A stretch of DNA of 64,000 nucleotides from JBDIVL01 sp039794405 (GTDB lineage Bacteria; Planctomycetota; Brocadiia; Brocadiales; Brocadiaceae). The position numbers were made by a program, and so were the translations under genes. The stretch lies in the NCBI GenBank assembly GCA_039794405.1, contig JBDIVL010000018.1, forward strand, positions 1 to 64,000, read 5' to 3'. Of the stretch, positions 17,589 through 25,671 are shown in pieces. Position 1 is the first letter of the stretch. The number at the start of each line of letters is the position of its first letter. A model generated the notes under the pieces. That model saw only the letters and a list, made by a program, of their open reading frames with translations, searched no databases and was not told the origin of the DNA.

Positions 17589-18788
17589 CTACACCTTTAC
17601 CCGAATCTGGCCGGTGAGCAGTTTTTGCATGAGGCCTTTTTTCTGGGTTTTTAAGTATTCCAGTTTTTTCTTTAAGAATTCAATTTCATTGTCAATTACA
17701 TTGAGCACTGCTGCAATTTTTCGCTGTTCATCTATTGGTGGGATAGACACAACTATATTGAGAAAACCCGTTTTACTCATGACACGGTTTCGCCCTGCTC
17801 CACCTGGTGAAACGAGTCCAAGTTCATGAACGAATCGTTTTGATTGTATGACGTACTTAAAATATTTAGGAATGATTATGTCTCTATTGAAAACATACGT
17901 AGGGAACCGATGAGAAACCAAAGCTCCTTCATCTGATTTTTTAATAATTGCAATGGCACCTTCCCATGCAAAGGTTATATTTACGATAAGGTCATCTTCT
18001 TTAACCTCGTAAAGTGTGTCCATCATTACTGCTTCAGGATTTTCTACTGCCTTTAAAAACGTACCCTTACCATGACTGCGAATCCCCAATGCTGTATATG
18101 CTGAGTTTGGCCTTGGAACTGGCCTTAGTGTGGGAATCAGAAATTCTCCAAGTTCGATTCTATGGAATTTTAATTTGGAAAACTCATTAAACCGCAGCTT
18201 GCCTGTAAGGAGTTGTTGCATGAGGGCTTTTTTAAGCTTTGTTTTGGATTCGACCAAGTTTGCAGTTTTCTCAATAGCCTTATCCCAGACAGTAAATATT
18301 GTTGCAATTTTTTCCTGTTCAGGTAACGGAGGGAAAATAAACCTATATGTTGAAATGAAGTTTGCAGGAACACGTTTTTGCCCGGCAGTTCCAACCATGT
18401 TTGCTTCACCATGTTTTCTGAAGTATTTGCTACTTACGAATTGAAACAGAAACTCTTTGGAGGTCTTGTTTTTTAAGGGACGAAGCACATGGAATTCTGT
18501 ACTTCCAAATCCAACACCATTTAATAACTTTGTAACTAATGCCCCTTTGCCATTCTCGAAACATGGGGTTATCTTTGCAATGATAATATCACCATTTTCA
18601 AATGGTGTATATCCAGCACAAGCTTCTTTGTATTTCCTTATTTGATAATTAAGAATTCTTCCATCCTCTGATACATCAGACATAGCTAAGAATGTCACCA
18701 AATCATTATCGGCTAATTTCTTGGAGTTTTTTGGATTTATTATTGCGATATCTGATAATTTATTGTGGATCCAGTCTTCTGGCACCAT
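17589..18788 (-). CDS. hsdS: type I restriction-modification specificity subunit
   Basis: A 399-residue protein with two target-recognition domains, each followed by a long helical spacer. The first spacer holds PPLPEQEKIATIFTVWDKAI and KALMQQLLTGKLRF (about residues 153-200), the second IPPIDEQRKIAAVLNVIDN and GLMQKLLTGQIR at the C-terminus. The repeated LLTGK/Q motif is diagnostic. HsdS selects a bipartite DNA target for the HsdM methylase and HsdR nuclease. The stop codon abuts palindrome B and the start is 43 bp from palindrome C. The usual upstream hsdM is absent here, so function depends on a methylase encoded elsewhere. Confidence 0.95.
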   Translation of the reverse strand: MVPEDWIHNKLSDIAIINPKNSKKLADNDLVTFLAMSDVSEDGRILNYQIRKYKEACAGYTPFENGDIIIAKITPCFENGKGALVTKLLNGVGFGSTEFHVLRPLKNKTSKEFLFQFVSSKYFRKHGEANMVGTAGQKRVPANFISTYRFIFPPLPEQEKIATIFTVWDKAIEKTANLVESKTKLKKALMQQLLTGKLRFNEFSKLKFHRIELGEFLIPTLRPVPRPNSAYTALGIRSHGKGTFLKAVENPEAVMMDTLYEVKEDDLIVNITFAWEGAIAIIKKSDEGALVSHRFPTYVFNRDIIIPKYFKYVIQSKRFVHELGLVSPGGAGRNRVMSKTGFLNIVVSIPPIDEQRKIAAVLNVIDNEIEFLKKKLEYLKTQKKGLMQKLLTGQIRVKV

Positions 18789-18830
18789 GTCAAATCTCTC
18801 TCAAATACTGCGCCATTTCGCAGCGCGTAA

Positions 18831-18981
18831 CTCGTTCCCAAACTCCGTTTGGGAATGCACAATCCAAGAAACTCTGTTTCGATAAATCAGTAGCGTGAAG
18901 TTTATAACAACCAGTTCAACGTACTCGAAACTGAGTTTCGACTTACATCGTGTTCCCAAACGGAGTTTGGGAACAAGCAGA
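18831..18981 (+). repeat. REP-like palindromic element C (5' side of hsdS)
   Basis: Outer hairpins at 18834-18855 (GTTCCCAAACTCCGTTTGGG...) and 18952-18974 (GTTCCCAAACGGAGTTTGGG...), inner copies GAAACTCTGTTTCG near 18879 and CGAAACTGAGTTTCG near 18926. Same orientation as A and B. It contains about 30 extra bases in the centre. It separates hsdS from a plus-strand coding remnant. Confidence 0.85.
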
Positions 18982-19151
18982 AAAGAAGCGATCTTCTGAA
19001 AGATCAAGCAGGCGCAATTGAAGCCTGGAAAAAAGACAATCCGGACAAGCGGAATATCTGGGAAGATATTAGGAATTACTTGGCAAAAGCGCATTCCTCA
19101 ACAGCCCTGAATGTTGAGGAAGAACTGGGATTAACGGCAAAACAATCGTAA
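18957..19151 (+). pseudogene. 3' remnant of an unidentified plus-strand gene
   Basis: A frame ending at the TAA at 19149-19151 reads KRSDLLKDQAGAIEAWKKDN and continues through IWEDIRNYLAKA to NVEEELGLTAKQS. Its charged helical composition looks like real protein, but no start codon precedes it. Upstream it runs directly into palindromic element C, so the 5' part was probably lost when the element arrived or during later rearrangement. The family is not recognised. Confidence 0.45.
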
Positions 19152-19199
19152 AACAAACGATATGTCAGCAAGACGTACATCTAAGAAAGGTAAAAGACC

Positions 19200-19448
19200 A
19201 TGTCGGATAATGAGATTGAAAGATTCGAGAAGGTTATACGAAAAATATTTGACGAAAGGCTCAAAGATTTCTACATTGAGAGGGAACGACACTACCAGGA
19301 ACATGAATTTATCAAGGAGTTGATGACGTGGTCAAACAGTGCAAAGAGTACGTTTTGGAAAATCACTATCGGCATGATCACAACAGCTCTAATTGGATTT
19401 ACCATAATGGGTTTTGTTGTTTGGGGTAAAAACAAAATAGGAAAGTAA
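19200..19448 (+). CDS. small single-pass membrane protein with N-terminal coiled-coil-like helix
   Basis: An 82-residue protein starting MSDNEIERFEKVIRKIFDER. The first 48 residues are highly charged and helical; a single hydrophobic segment follows (about residues 55-75, ITIGMITTALIGFTIMGFVV), ending in a short basic tail. AAAGGTAAAAGACC lies before the ATG. The form resembles small phage or island-encoded membrane proteins but no family is named with confidence. It sits 48 bp after the coding remnant within the accessory island. Confidence 0.6.
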   Translation: MSDNEIERFEKVIRKIFDERLKDFYIERERHYQEHEFIKELMTWSNSAKSTFWKITIGMITTALIGFTIMGFVVWGKNKIGK

Positions 19449-19471
19449 GCGAATTAAGATTTTAGACATAC

Positions 19472-19483
19472 ACAATATATTGT
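19472..19483. promoter_or_regulatory. palindrome ACAATATATTGT, distal copy
   Basis: A perfect 12-bp palindrome, ACAATATATTGT, located 249 bp before the hicA start. The same core recurs inside the longer palindrome at 19609-19624. A repeated dyad upstream of a toxin-antitoxin operon suggests an operator, for example for HicB, but this is inference. Confidence 0.35.
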
Positions 19484-19608
19484 ATTTTAGGAGCTGCTGC
19501 AGAGCCGCGAGTTTTGAGGGCCCTGGCCAGCGACAGCAAACCCGCTTATTGTCTTGTATTTTTCATTTACAAATATATTTTCATTTCTGATTTTCTTGAT
19601 TTTTAAGC

Positions 19609-19624
19609 ATACAATATATTGTAT
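19609..19624. promoter_or_regulatory. 16-bp perfect palindrome upstream of hicA
   Basis: ATACAATATATTGTAT is a perfect 16-bp palindrome centred about 70 bp before the hicA -35 box. It is the second copy of the dyad at 19472. It may be a HicB or other regulator binding site. Confidence 0.4.
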
Positions 19625-19685
19625 ACATAAGTTTTTCTTGTAATCTGCTTACTATTAAAACAGTAAGAAAAAAATTAAAAACCAT

Positions 19686-19714
19686 TTGACAATAGTGTGT
19701 ATGGTGTGTATAAT
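19686..19714 (+). promoter_or_regulatory. near-consensus sigma-70 promoter of hicAB
   Basis: TTGACA at 19686-19691 and TATAAT at 19709-19714 with a 17-base spacer are exact matches to the housekeeping consensus. A second overlapping TATAAT is at 19714-19719. The hicA ATG is at 19721, six bases after the first -10 box, so transcription would begin at or next to the start codon and give a leaderless message. Confidence 0.75.
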
Positions 19715-19720
19715 ATAATC

Positions 19721-19909
19721 ATGAACAGTAAGGAAATCATTAAGAGACTGGAAAGTGAAGGATGGGTAAGGGTGAACACAAAGGGAAGCCACCAGAAGTT
19801 TAAGCACCCGAATAAAAAAGGAATTGTTACGGTTGCTCATCCTAAGAAGGATTATCCGATTGGAACATTGAAAAGTATTTTCAGGCAAGCGGGCTGGAAA
19901 TGGAGGTAA
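19721..19909 (+). CDS. hicA: HicA-family mRNA interferase toxin
   Basis: A 62-residue protein, MNSKEIIKRLESEGWVRVNT..., with the HicA dsRBD-like fold signature GSHQKFKHP including catalytic His24 and the C-terminal GTLKSIFRQAGW. HicA cleaves RNA and halts growth until neutralised by HicB. The ATG at 19721 is preferred over an upstream ATG at 19697, because the latter lies within the promoter and homologues begin with MNSKE-type sequence. The hicB gene follows after four bases. Toxin-first order is normal for hicAB. Confidence 0.93.
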   Translation: MNSKEIIKRLESEGWVRVNTKGSHQKFKHPNKKGIVTVAHPKKDYPIGTLKSIFRQAGWKWR

Positions 19910-19913
19910 TTTT

Positions 19914-20297
19914 ATGTATTTTCCCGTAGTAATTCACAAAGAAAAAGATAGTGGCTATGGCGTCACTATTCCAGATATTCCTGGTTGTTTCACCGCCGGT
20001 GATACCCTGGAAGAGGCGCTGGCGAATGTTCAGGAGGCAGTAGAATGCCATCTTGAAGGTGAAACCAAGGTGCCAAAGCCATCAAGTATAGATAAATATA
20101 TACAGCATCCCGATTATAAGGGTGGTGTTTGGGTGCTGGTGGACATTGATCTTTCGTTTATGTCTGGCAAGGCGGTGCGGATCAACATAACGGTACCCGA
20201 AAGGATTCTTCGTAAGATCGATAAGGCGGCAAAAAAACGTGGTGTGCCGCGTTCGGTTTTTCTCGTCGATGCTGCTAGTAAAGTTACCGAGGGTTGA
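19914..20297 (+). CDS. hicB: HicB-family antitoxin
   Basis: A 127-residue protein. The N-terminal part (YFPVVIHKEKDSGYGVTIPD, then PGCFTAGDTLEEALANVQEA) is the partial RNase-H-like HicB fold that binds the toxin. The C-terminal 40 residues (VRINITVPERILRKIDKAAK) form a ribbon-helix-helix DNA-binding domain, so it can autoregulate the operon, possibly at the palindromes upstream. GGAGG in the 3' end of hicA serves as its ribosome binding site. Confidence 0.92.
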   Translation: MYFPVVIHKEKDSGYGVTIPDIPGCFTAGDTLEEALANVQEAVECHLEGETKVPKPSSIDKYIQHPDYKGGVWVLVDIDLSFMSGKAVRINITVPERILRKIDKAAKKRGVPRSVFLVDAASKVTEG

Positions 20298-20358
20298 TAA
20301 TGCAAAAATTTTATAGAGTAAGAGGAAGAACAGCGCTTCGGGGATTGAGACTTGAAGG

Positions 20359-20763
20359 CTAAAAGCTCAGCCTGTTTATTTCCGATTTTCCTGGATCCTG
20401 TGGGCAAAGGTGTGCATACAATTCGGTGACATGAGTTGTGGAGTGCCCTAGCCATTGCGCTATGTGGAATAGCGGCACGCCCTGTATGGCAAGGTGCGAG
20501 GCGAAGGTATGCGTAGGGTTGCACTGTCACGTCTTTCAATCCTATACTGTCCATGAGCGTATTAAACCGCTTACTAAGCCAGTCAACATAAACCCTGGAA
20601 ACCCTCCCTTTTATACCGTTCCCCCCTATTTTCTTTTCAAGTTCTGAGTTGAGCGGAATCGCCCTTTCTTTTCTTGACTTCGTCACAAAGCCATCTCTGT
20701 GCTTCACATATATAACCTTCTTTCCAAAGTCGATATCCTCGTCCAGATATTTTTTATCCGTCT
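20359..20763 (-). pseudogene. degenerate tyrosine recombinase (phage-type integrase) remnant
   Basis: Only the C-terminal half survives. One frame reads YLDEDIDFGKKVIYVKHRDG, then SRKERAIPLNSELEKK and WLSKRFNTLMDSIG, as in integrase catalytic domains. Near 20525 the similarity jumps to another frame, giving THTFASHLAIQGVPLFHIAQ and LGHSTTHVTELYAHL with the terminal Tyr motif. The frame opens just after an in-frame stop at 20762-20764, and the HxLRH box is damaged. It lies beside the 3' end of tRNA-Arg, the classic position of an integrase in a tRNA-targeted island. Confidence 0.88.
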
Positions 20764-20823
20764 AAGTTTTAACATTTCCGTCTAAATTCCGTCAAATTAT
20801 CCTGAAAACCCGCATAAGATAAG

Positions 20824-20897
20824 CGCCCCCAGCAGGATTCAAACCTGCAGCCTTTGGCTCCGGAGGCCAACGCTCTATTCAGTTGAGCTATAGGGGC
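20824..20897 (-). tRNA. tRNA-Arg, anticodon CCG
   Basis: The reverse strand folds as a complete cloverleaf: acceptor GCCCCTA pairing with TGGGGGC, D stem GCTC/GAGC, anticodon stem TTGGC/GCCAA with loop CTCCGGA, variable AGGCT, and T arm GCAGG/CCTGC with loop TTTGAAT. The anticodon CCG reads Arg codon CGG. CCA is not encoded. The broken integrase lies 61 bp beyond its 3' end. Confidence 0.95.
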
Positions 20898-21075
20898 TTT
20901 GTTTGATTTGCACTTCAAATTTTACATAAAAGACAGAATCAAAATCAAGATTAATGTTTACCATATACTCAGAAGCTTAAACCTCTTTTTTCATTGACAA
21001 AACGTAACACTCTCAATATAATGCGCAGACGAAATTGACGTGCAAATATTGTTGCTCAGCAAATTTATGAATCAA

Positions 21076-21210
21076 GGCCAAGCGGGACGAAGCCTCAGAC
21101 CGATGAAATGCGAGATGCATGATACATGATATCGTACATCCTGAATCCGGTAGCGTGCATTGAAAACTTGATTCATTAGTAAAGATAAGCCGATCATAAA
21201 GTTTTAATCA
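21076..21210 (-). repeat. dispersed leader-associated element, copy 3 (inverted)
   Basis: On the minus strand this reads from a head with CTTTACTAATGAATCAAGTT (about 21193-21174) to a tail with CATCGGTCTGAGGCTTCGTC. The centre matches copy 2 (ACGATATCAT core) but has lost perfect pairing. It lies in the 5' region of the plus-strand DegT gene with its head nearest the gene, the same relative orientation as the other copies. Confidence 0.65.
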
Positions 21211-21236
21211 ACTCACATATAGTTGTTTATTTATAG

Positions 21237-22340
21237 ATGAAAATAACATCTCTTGACTTAAAACGGCAATATGAAAGTATTCGGGAAGAAATAAATAAAG
21301 CCGTTTTGGACGTAATAGCCAGCCAATCCTTTATCCTGGGCCCTTTTGTCGAATCATTTGAGCACAGTATAGCGAAATTTTGCTGTGCGAGGCATGCCAT
21401 CGGCGTGTCTTCCGGTACAGATGCAATACTGCTGGCTTTAATGGCATGTGGTATCAAAAGCGGCGATGAAGTTATTACGACTCCTTTTACCTTCTTCGCT
21501 ACAGCAAGTTCAATTGCCCGCTTAGGGGCAGTACCTGTATTTGTAGACATAGATCCCTTTACCTATAACATTGATGGGGATAAGATCGCATCTGTAGTAA
21601 GCAAGAGGACAAAGGCGATCCTGCCCGTCCACCTGTATGGGCAGTGTGCCGATATGGATACCATTCTTAAGATCGCACATGCAAATGGTTTGATTGTTAT
21701 CGAAGATGCTGCACAAGCAATTGGTTCAATATACAGAGGCAAGAAAGCGGGTTCCTTTGGAAACATTGGTTGTTTTTCCTTTTATCCTTCGAAAAATCTC
21801 GGCGGTTATGGTGATGGGGGACTTGTAACAACAAACGATGATGAACTGGCAGAGTTTATTAAACTCTTAAGAGTCCATGGCTCGAAACTTAAGTATTATC
21901 ACTCACATATTGGTATTAATGGAAGACTGGATGCCATCCAGGCCGCTGTATTATCAGTGAAATTAAAATACCTGGATGGATGGTCAGAGAGACGCAGACT
22001 GGTCGCTTCGTATTATCATGAACAGTTAGAAGGGTTACCTATTCAATTACCTAAAACAGCGCCCTATAATACTCATATATTTCATCAGTATGTAATAGCA
22101 ACTCCAAAGAGAGATGAACTGATGGAATATTTGAAGCACCAGGGGATAGAAACCGCTACTTATTATCCTGTTCCACTTCATTTACAAAAGTGTTTTGAAC
22201 ACCTAGGATACGAAAAAGGTGATTTACCAGAATCCGAAAGAGCCTCATATGAAACACTTGCCCTCCCCATATTTCCTGAAATTACCCAGGAAGAACAGGA
22301 TTATGTGGTTACACACATAAGGAATTTTTTTTCAAAATAA
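21237..22340 (+). CDS. DegT/DnrJ/EryC1/StrS family sugar aminotransferase
   Basis: A 367-residue PLP-dependent enzyme. The Schiff-base lysine is Lys186 in SFYPSKNLGG, Asp157 in IEDAAQAIGS contacts the pyridine nitrogen, and SSGTDAI (about 58-64) binds the phosphate. The N-terminal LDLKRQYESIREEI and G-P-F-V-x-x-F-E block are typical. Such enzymes transfer an amino group from glutamate to a keto-sugar nucleotide for LPS, O-antigen or glycoprotein sugars. Its place 17 bp before lptD suggests envelope sugar synthesis. The precise sugar is unknown. Confidence 0.92.
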   Translation: MKITSLDLKRQYESIREEINKAVLDVIASQSFILGPFVESFEHSIAKFCCARHAIGVSSGTDAILLALMACGIKSGDEVITTPFTFFATASSIARLGAVPVFVDIDPFTYNIDGDKIASVVSKRTKAILPVHLYGQCADMDTILKIAHANGLIVIEDAAQAIGSIYRGKKAGSFGNIGCFSFYPSKNLGGYGDGGLVTTNDDELAEFIKLLRVHGSKLKYYHSHIGINGRLDAIQAAVLSVKLKYLDGWSERRRLVASYYHEQLEGLPIQLPKTAPYNTHIFHQYVIATPKRDELMEYLKHQGIETATYYPVPLHLQKCFEHLGYEKGDLPESERASYETLALPIFPEITQEEQDYVVTHIRNFFSK

Positions 22341-22357
22341 CCTTTTTAAACCTTTCA

Positions 22358-25144
22358 ATGCAAAAAATACAAATTCTTTTTATTCTTTTTCTGGCACTTA
22401 TCCTTGGTAAGCATTGTTGTGCGGAAGGTTTGCTGTCGGTTAAAAATATAGAACAGCGCCCTCTTTCTCTATCAGCTAAGAATATTAGTACATGGAAAAA
22501 AGACGGGATTCGAGTTTTTGTTGCGGATAAGGATGCAAAGATATTACAGGAACCATTCCAAATTGTTGCAAACAAAGCCGTCTGCTGGTTTCACGAAGAA
22601 GAGGCCATGCAGTACAGAGAAGCAACTATTGAAGTGTACTTTGAGGGTAACGTAACCATTTTGCAGGATGAGAATTATGAAAAGTATGAGCAGGTATATT
22701 TAAGGTTTGAAACAACAACCGGCATTATGGTCAATCCGGAGAAACAGCCAATCGAGACCTTTGAAGAACCACAAGAAATTGAGGTTGTTATGCGTGGAGA
22801 AGAAATCCGTACAAGGAAAGAAGAAGAATTTTTATCTACTGAACCACCTCAAAAAGTTCTTCCCCCCGGCACTCCCAAGGAGGAAATAGTAGACATCATT
22901 GCAGATAATATTGATTCATGGCAGGAAGAAGATAGACGCATTGTCGTAGCCCTTGGAAATGTAACGATTAAAAAGGAAGACATGACGATAGATGCTGATA
23001 ATGTAATTTTATGGTTTGACCAAAATGAAATGGGTGAGTCTGAGGATGCGGAACTGCCTCTTAGTGAAATTTATGCTGAAGGGAATGTGACCGTACATCG
23101 TGAAGAAGACGTTTATATTGCAGATAAGATGTTTGAGAGTGTAAAAGAAGATAAGGGAATTTTGCTTAATGCCAAAATAAAAACAACCTTTCTAAAAGAG
23201 GAAAAAGATAAGGCAGGAGATGTTTCTGAATCAGGGTTACGTCAGCGAAAAAGAAAAGGGAAAATGCCTCCGGAAGGGATATCTGCTTATATTAGCGGAG
23301 AAGAAATCAAACACGTAAGTAAAGGACAATATGAGATTAAAAATGGTACACTGTCGACGTGTGGATTCGGACATCCTCATTACCATTTTAAGGGTAAAAA
23401 GATACGGCTGGTCCAAAGGGGAGAACATAATATTGTATCCTCAACGCATAACATGCTCTATCTCGATAAATATCCGGTAGCTTATCTGCCATATTTATCC
23501 CTTGATGTAAGAAAAAGGGAACGAATTTTAAGAGATTGGGAATTCGGAAGCTCTTCGCGTTTTGGTTCATTTATCAAAACAGACTGGGATGTATTTGCCG
23601 TAACAGGGGGAAAACAGAAAGACTGGAGTGATCTTATCCTGCATCTTGATTACTTACAAAAGAGAGGACTGGGCACAGGATTGGGTTTTGAATACAAGGG
23701 AGAAGACCTGTATGGTTTTATTGATTCGTATTATATAAAAGATCATGGAGAGTTTGACATTGGTCACATTCCCGTTGAAGAAGAGGACCGTGGCACGGTA
23801 CTCTGGAGACACCGTCAAGAATTGCCCGATGATTGGCGGTTGGATATGGAGTTTTCCCACTTAAGCGATCCAGGATTCCTCAGGGAATTTTTCCCAGATG
23901 AATTTAAGGAAGAAAAAGATCGTGAAACGGTATTATACTTAAGAAAAATTCAAGATACTACGGCAGTAACATTCCTGGCTAACGAACAGATAAACGGGTT
24001 TGATACAACCGTGGATTCATTAAGGGAAAGAAGATATGCAGAACGTCTCCCCGAAGTAGCTTATCGAATTCTCGGAGAACCTGTTTGGGACAACCGGCTT
24101 ATTTATACTTCTGAGTCTGCGGTAACGTATTTTGATGATACGATCGATCTTATAGAGGAGACGGTAGAACCCCAACCCGTAGTAAGGATTGATACAGTTA
24201 ATCGTATCGATATACCATTTAAACCAGGGTTTTTCCATATCGTACCATTTATAGAAGGAAGGGCTACAGGTTATACGGAAAGCGTCGATACGTCAGATCT
24301 TATTGCCGAGGCCAACGGTCCTGCCACAGGGCGTTTCATCGGCTCCTTCGGACTTGACTGGAGTTCAACACACTGGAGGACGTATAGTGTTTATAATGAT
24401 TTTTTGCGGATAAACCGATTACGGCACATCTTTATTCCCGAATTGCGCTATACGTATAGCCCCCTTGTTACAAAAGACCCGGGTGATTTATATCAGCATG
24501 ACGAAATTGACGCATTAGACTCATCACAGGTACTTGTAGTAGGTGTAGAAAACAGATTACAGACAAAACGAGGGCAGCCTGGCTATGAGAAAACGGTTGA
24601 TTTTATTTATTTTGACATAGATTATTATATGTTCCCTACAAATGTTGGTATTACCAATGAAGGTATAAACGGAATCACGATAAGAGAAGACAACTTTATC
24701 CATATAGACTTCCGGAGCCAGCTGACCGATGTAGTTAGCTTTATATCCGAACGGAACGAATTTAATACAGAAGAGCTCCGTTTTGATGTCCTCACTGCGG
24801 GTTTTGAGGTTTATAATCCTCCTAACTGGCAGTACTTCATCGGACACAGATTTATCAGAGACATCAGTTCCGCTCTTATTTTAGCGACAAATTATCGGAT
24901 TAATGAAAAATGGGGTGTAGAGTTTATAGAAAAGTATGATTTAAAATCTTTTGATGTGGAAGATGACGACGGGGATAGAGAGAGTAAGTCCACAAACCTC
25001 AAGACAGATTTTGTATTATCCCATTATTTTCATGACTGGATAGGCAGCCTTACCCTTGAATTGAACCCGGTAAGGAATGATAACTCATTCCGGTTTGATA
25101 TAATACCAAGAGGAATGGAAAGACCAAGACGTTTCTGGTTTTAA
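22358..25144 (+). CDS. lptD: LPS-assembly outer-membrane protein, LptD-like
   Basis: A 928-residue protein with a signal peptide (residues 1-22, ending HCCAEG). The periplasmic part holds two OstA/LptA-like beta-jellyroll segments (e.g. ADNIDSWQEEDRRIVVALGN and EIYAEGNVTVHREEDVYIAD, roughly 30-270), then the LptD core with ISGEEIKHVSKGQYEIKNGT and YLDKYPVAYLPYLSLDV before a long C-terminal beta-barrel. LptD with LptE inserts lipopolysaccharide into the outer leaflet. The N-terminal region appears longer than in enterobacteria because of a duplicated jellyroll. It follows the DegT gene closely and precedes coaD. Confidence 0.88.
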   Translation: MQKIQILFILFLALILGKHCCAEGLLSVKNIEQRPLSLSAKNISTWKKDGIRVFVADKDAKILQEPFQIVANKAVCWFHEEEAMQYREATIEVYFEGNVTILQDENYEKYEQVYLRFETTTGIMVNPEKQPIETFEEPQEIEVVMRGEEIRTRKEEEFLSTEPPQKVLPPGTPKEEIVDIIADNIDSWQEEDRRIVVALGNVTIKKEDMTIDADNVILWFDQNEMGESEDAELPLSEIYAEGNVTVHREEDVYIADKMFESVKEDKGILLNAKIKTTFLKEEKDKAGDVSESGLRQRKRKGKMPPEGISAYISGEEIKHVSKGQYEIKNGTLSTCGFGHPHYHFKGKKIRLVQRGEHNIVSSTHNMLYLDKYPVAYLPYLSLDVRKRERILRDWEFGSSSRFGSFIKTDWDVFAVTGGKQKDWSDLILHLDYLQKRGLGTGLGFEYKGEDLYGFIDSYYIKDHGEFDIGHIPVEEEDRGTVLWRHRQELPDDWRLDMEFSHLSDPGFLREFFPDEFKEEKDRETVLYLRKIQDTTAVTFLANEQINGFDTTVDSLRERRYAERLPEVAYRILGEPVWDNRLIYTSESAVTYFDDTIDLIEETVEPQPVVRIDTVNRIDIPFKPGFFHIVPFIEGRATGYTESVDTSDLIAEANGPATGRFIGSFGLDWSSTHWRTYSVYNDFLRINRLRHIFIPELRYTYSPLVTKDPGDLYQHDEIDALDSSQVLVVGVENRLQTKRGQPGYEKTVDFIYFDIDYYMFPTNVGITNEGINGITIREDNFIHIDFRSQLTDVVSFISERNEFNTEELRFDVLTAGFEVYNPPNWQYFIGHRFIRDISSALILATNYRINEKWGVEFIEKYDLKSFDVEDDDGDRESKSTNLKTDFVLSHYFHDWIGSLTLELNPVRNDNSFRFDIIPRGMERPRRFWF

Positions 25145-25170
25145 AGGATGATATCAAAAGTTATAATGAT

Positions 25171-25671
25171 ATGAAAAGAGCAGTCTACCCCGGAACATTT
25201 GATCCCATAACGAATGGACACCTTGACGTAATCAAGAGAGGCAGCATTATCTTTGACAAGCTCATAGTCTCCGTGGGGTGTAATCCAATAAAAGACGCTC
25301 TATTTTCAGTCAAAGAGAGAATGGAGATGATTCAGAAGCATGTTAAAGGTTTGAAAAATGTCGAAGTAGATTATTTTGATGGTATGCTGGTTGATTATCT
25401 GAAAAAACAAAAAACAAATATTATCTTACGTGGTATACGTACCGTTTCTGATTTTGAAAGCGAATTTCAAAGGGCACTGACAAACCGGGCTTTAAACAAG
25501 GAGGTCGAAACGGTATTCGTTATGACCAGCGAACAATACTCGTTCTTAAATTCTACATTAATTAAGGAAGCTGTTAGCCTGGGAGGAGATGTAAGCCAGT
25601 TTGTACCATCTGAAGTCGAAAAGCGTCTAAAGGAAAAATTTAAGCATGTTTACAGAAAGAATACTCAATGA
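25171..25671 (+). CDS. coaD: phosphopantetheine adenylyltransferase
   Basis: A 166-residue protein beginning MKRAVYPGTFDPITNGHLDV with the nucleotidyltransferase TxGH motif (His17). The NIILRGIRTVSDFESEFQ block and SEQYSFLNSTLIKEAV are the conserved substrate and ATP sites. It catalyses the fourth step of coenzyme A synthesis. The stop overlaps the start of ymdB by four bases, so translation is coupled. Confidence 0.97.
   Translation: MKRAVYPGTFDPITNGHLDVIKRGSIIFDKLIVSVGCNPIKDALFSVKERMEMIQKHVKGLKNVEVDYFDGMLVDYLKKQKTNIILRGIRTVSDFESEFQRALTNRALNKEVETVFVMTSEQYSFLNSTLIKEAVSLGGDVSQFVPSEVEKRLKEKFKHVYRKNTQ

Noticed and set aside
18801..19094. 97-codon minus-strand frame
   Set aside because: It reads through palindrome C and the antisense of the coding remnant; no family features.
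20438..20647. Plus-strand 69-codon frame by the integrase
   Set aside because: It is the complement of the integrase catalytic region, which has recognisable motifs on the minus strand.
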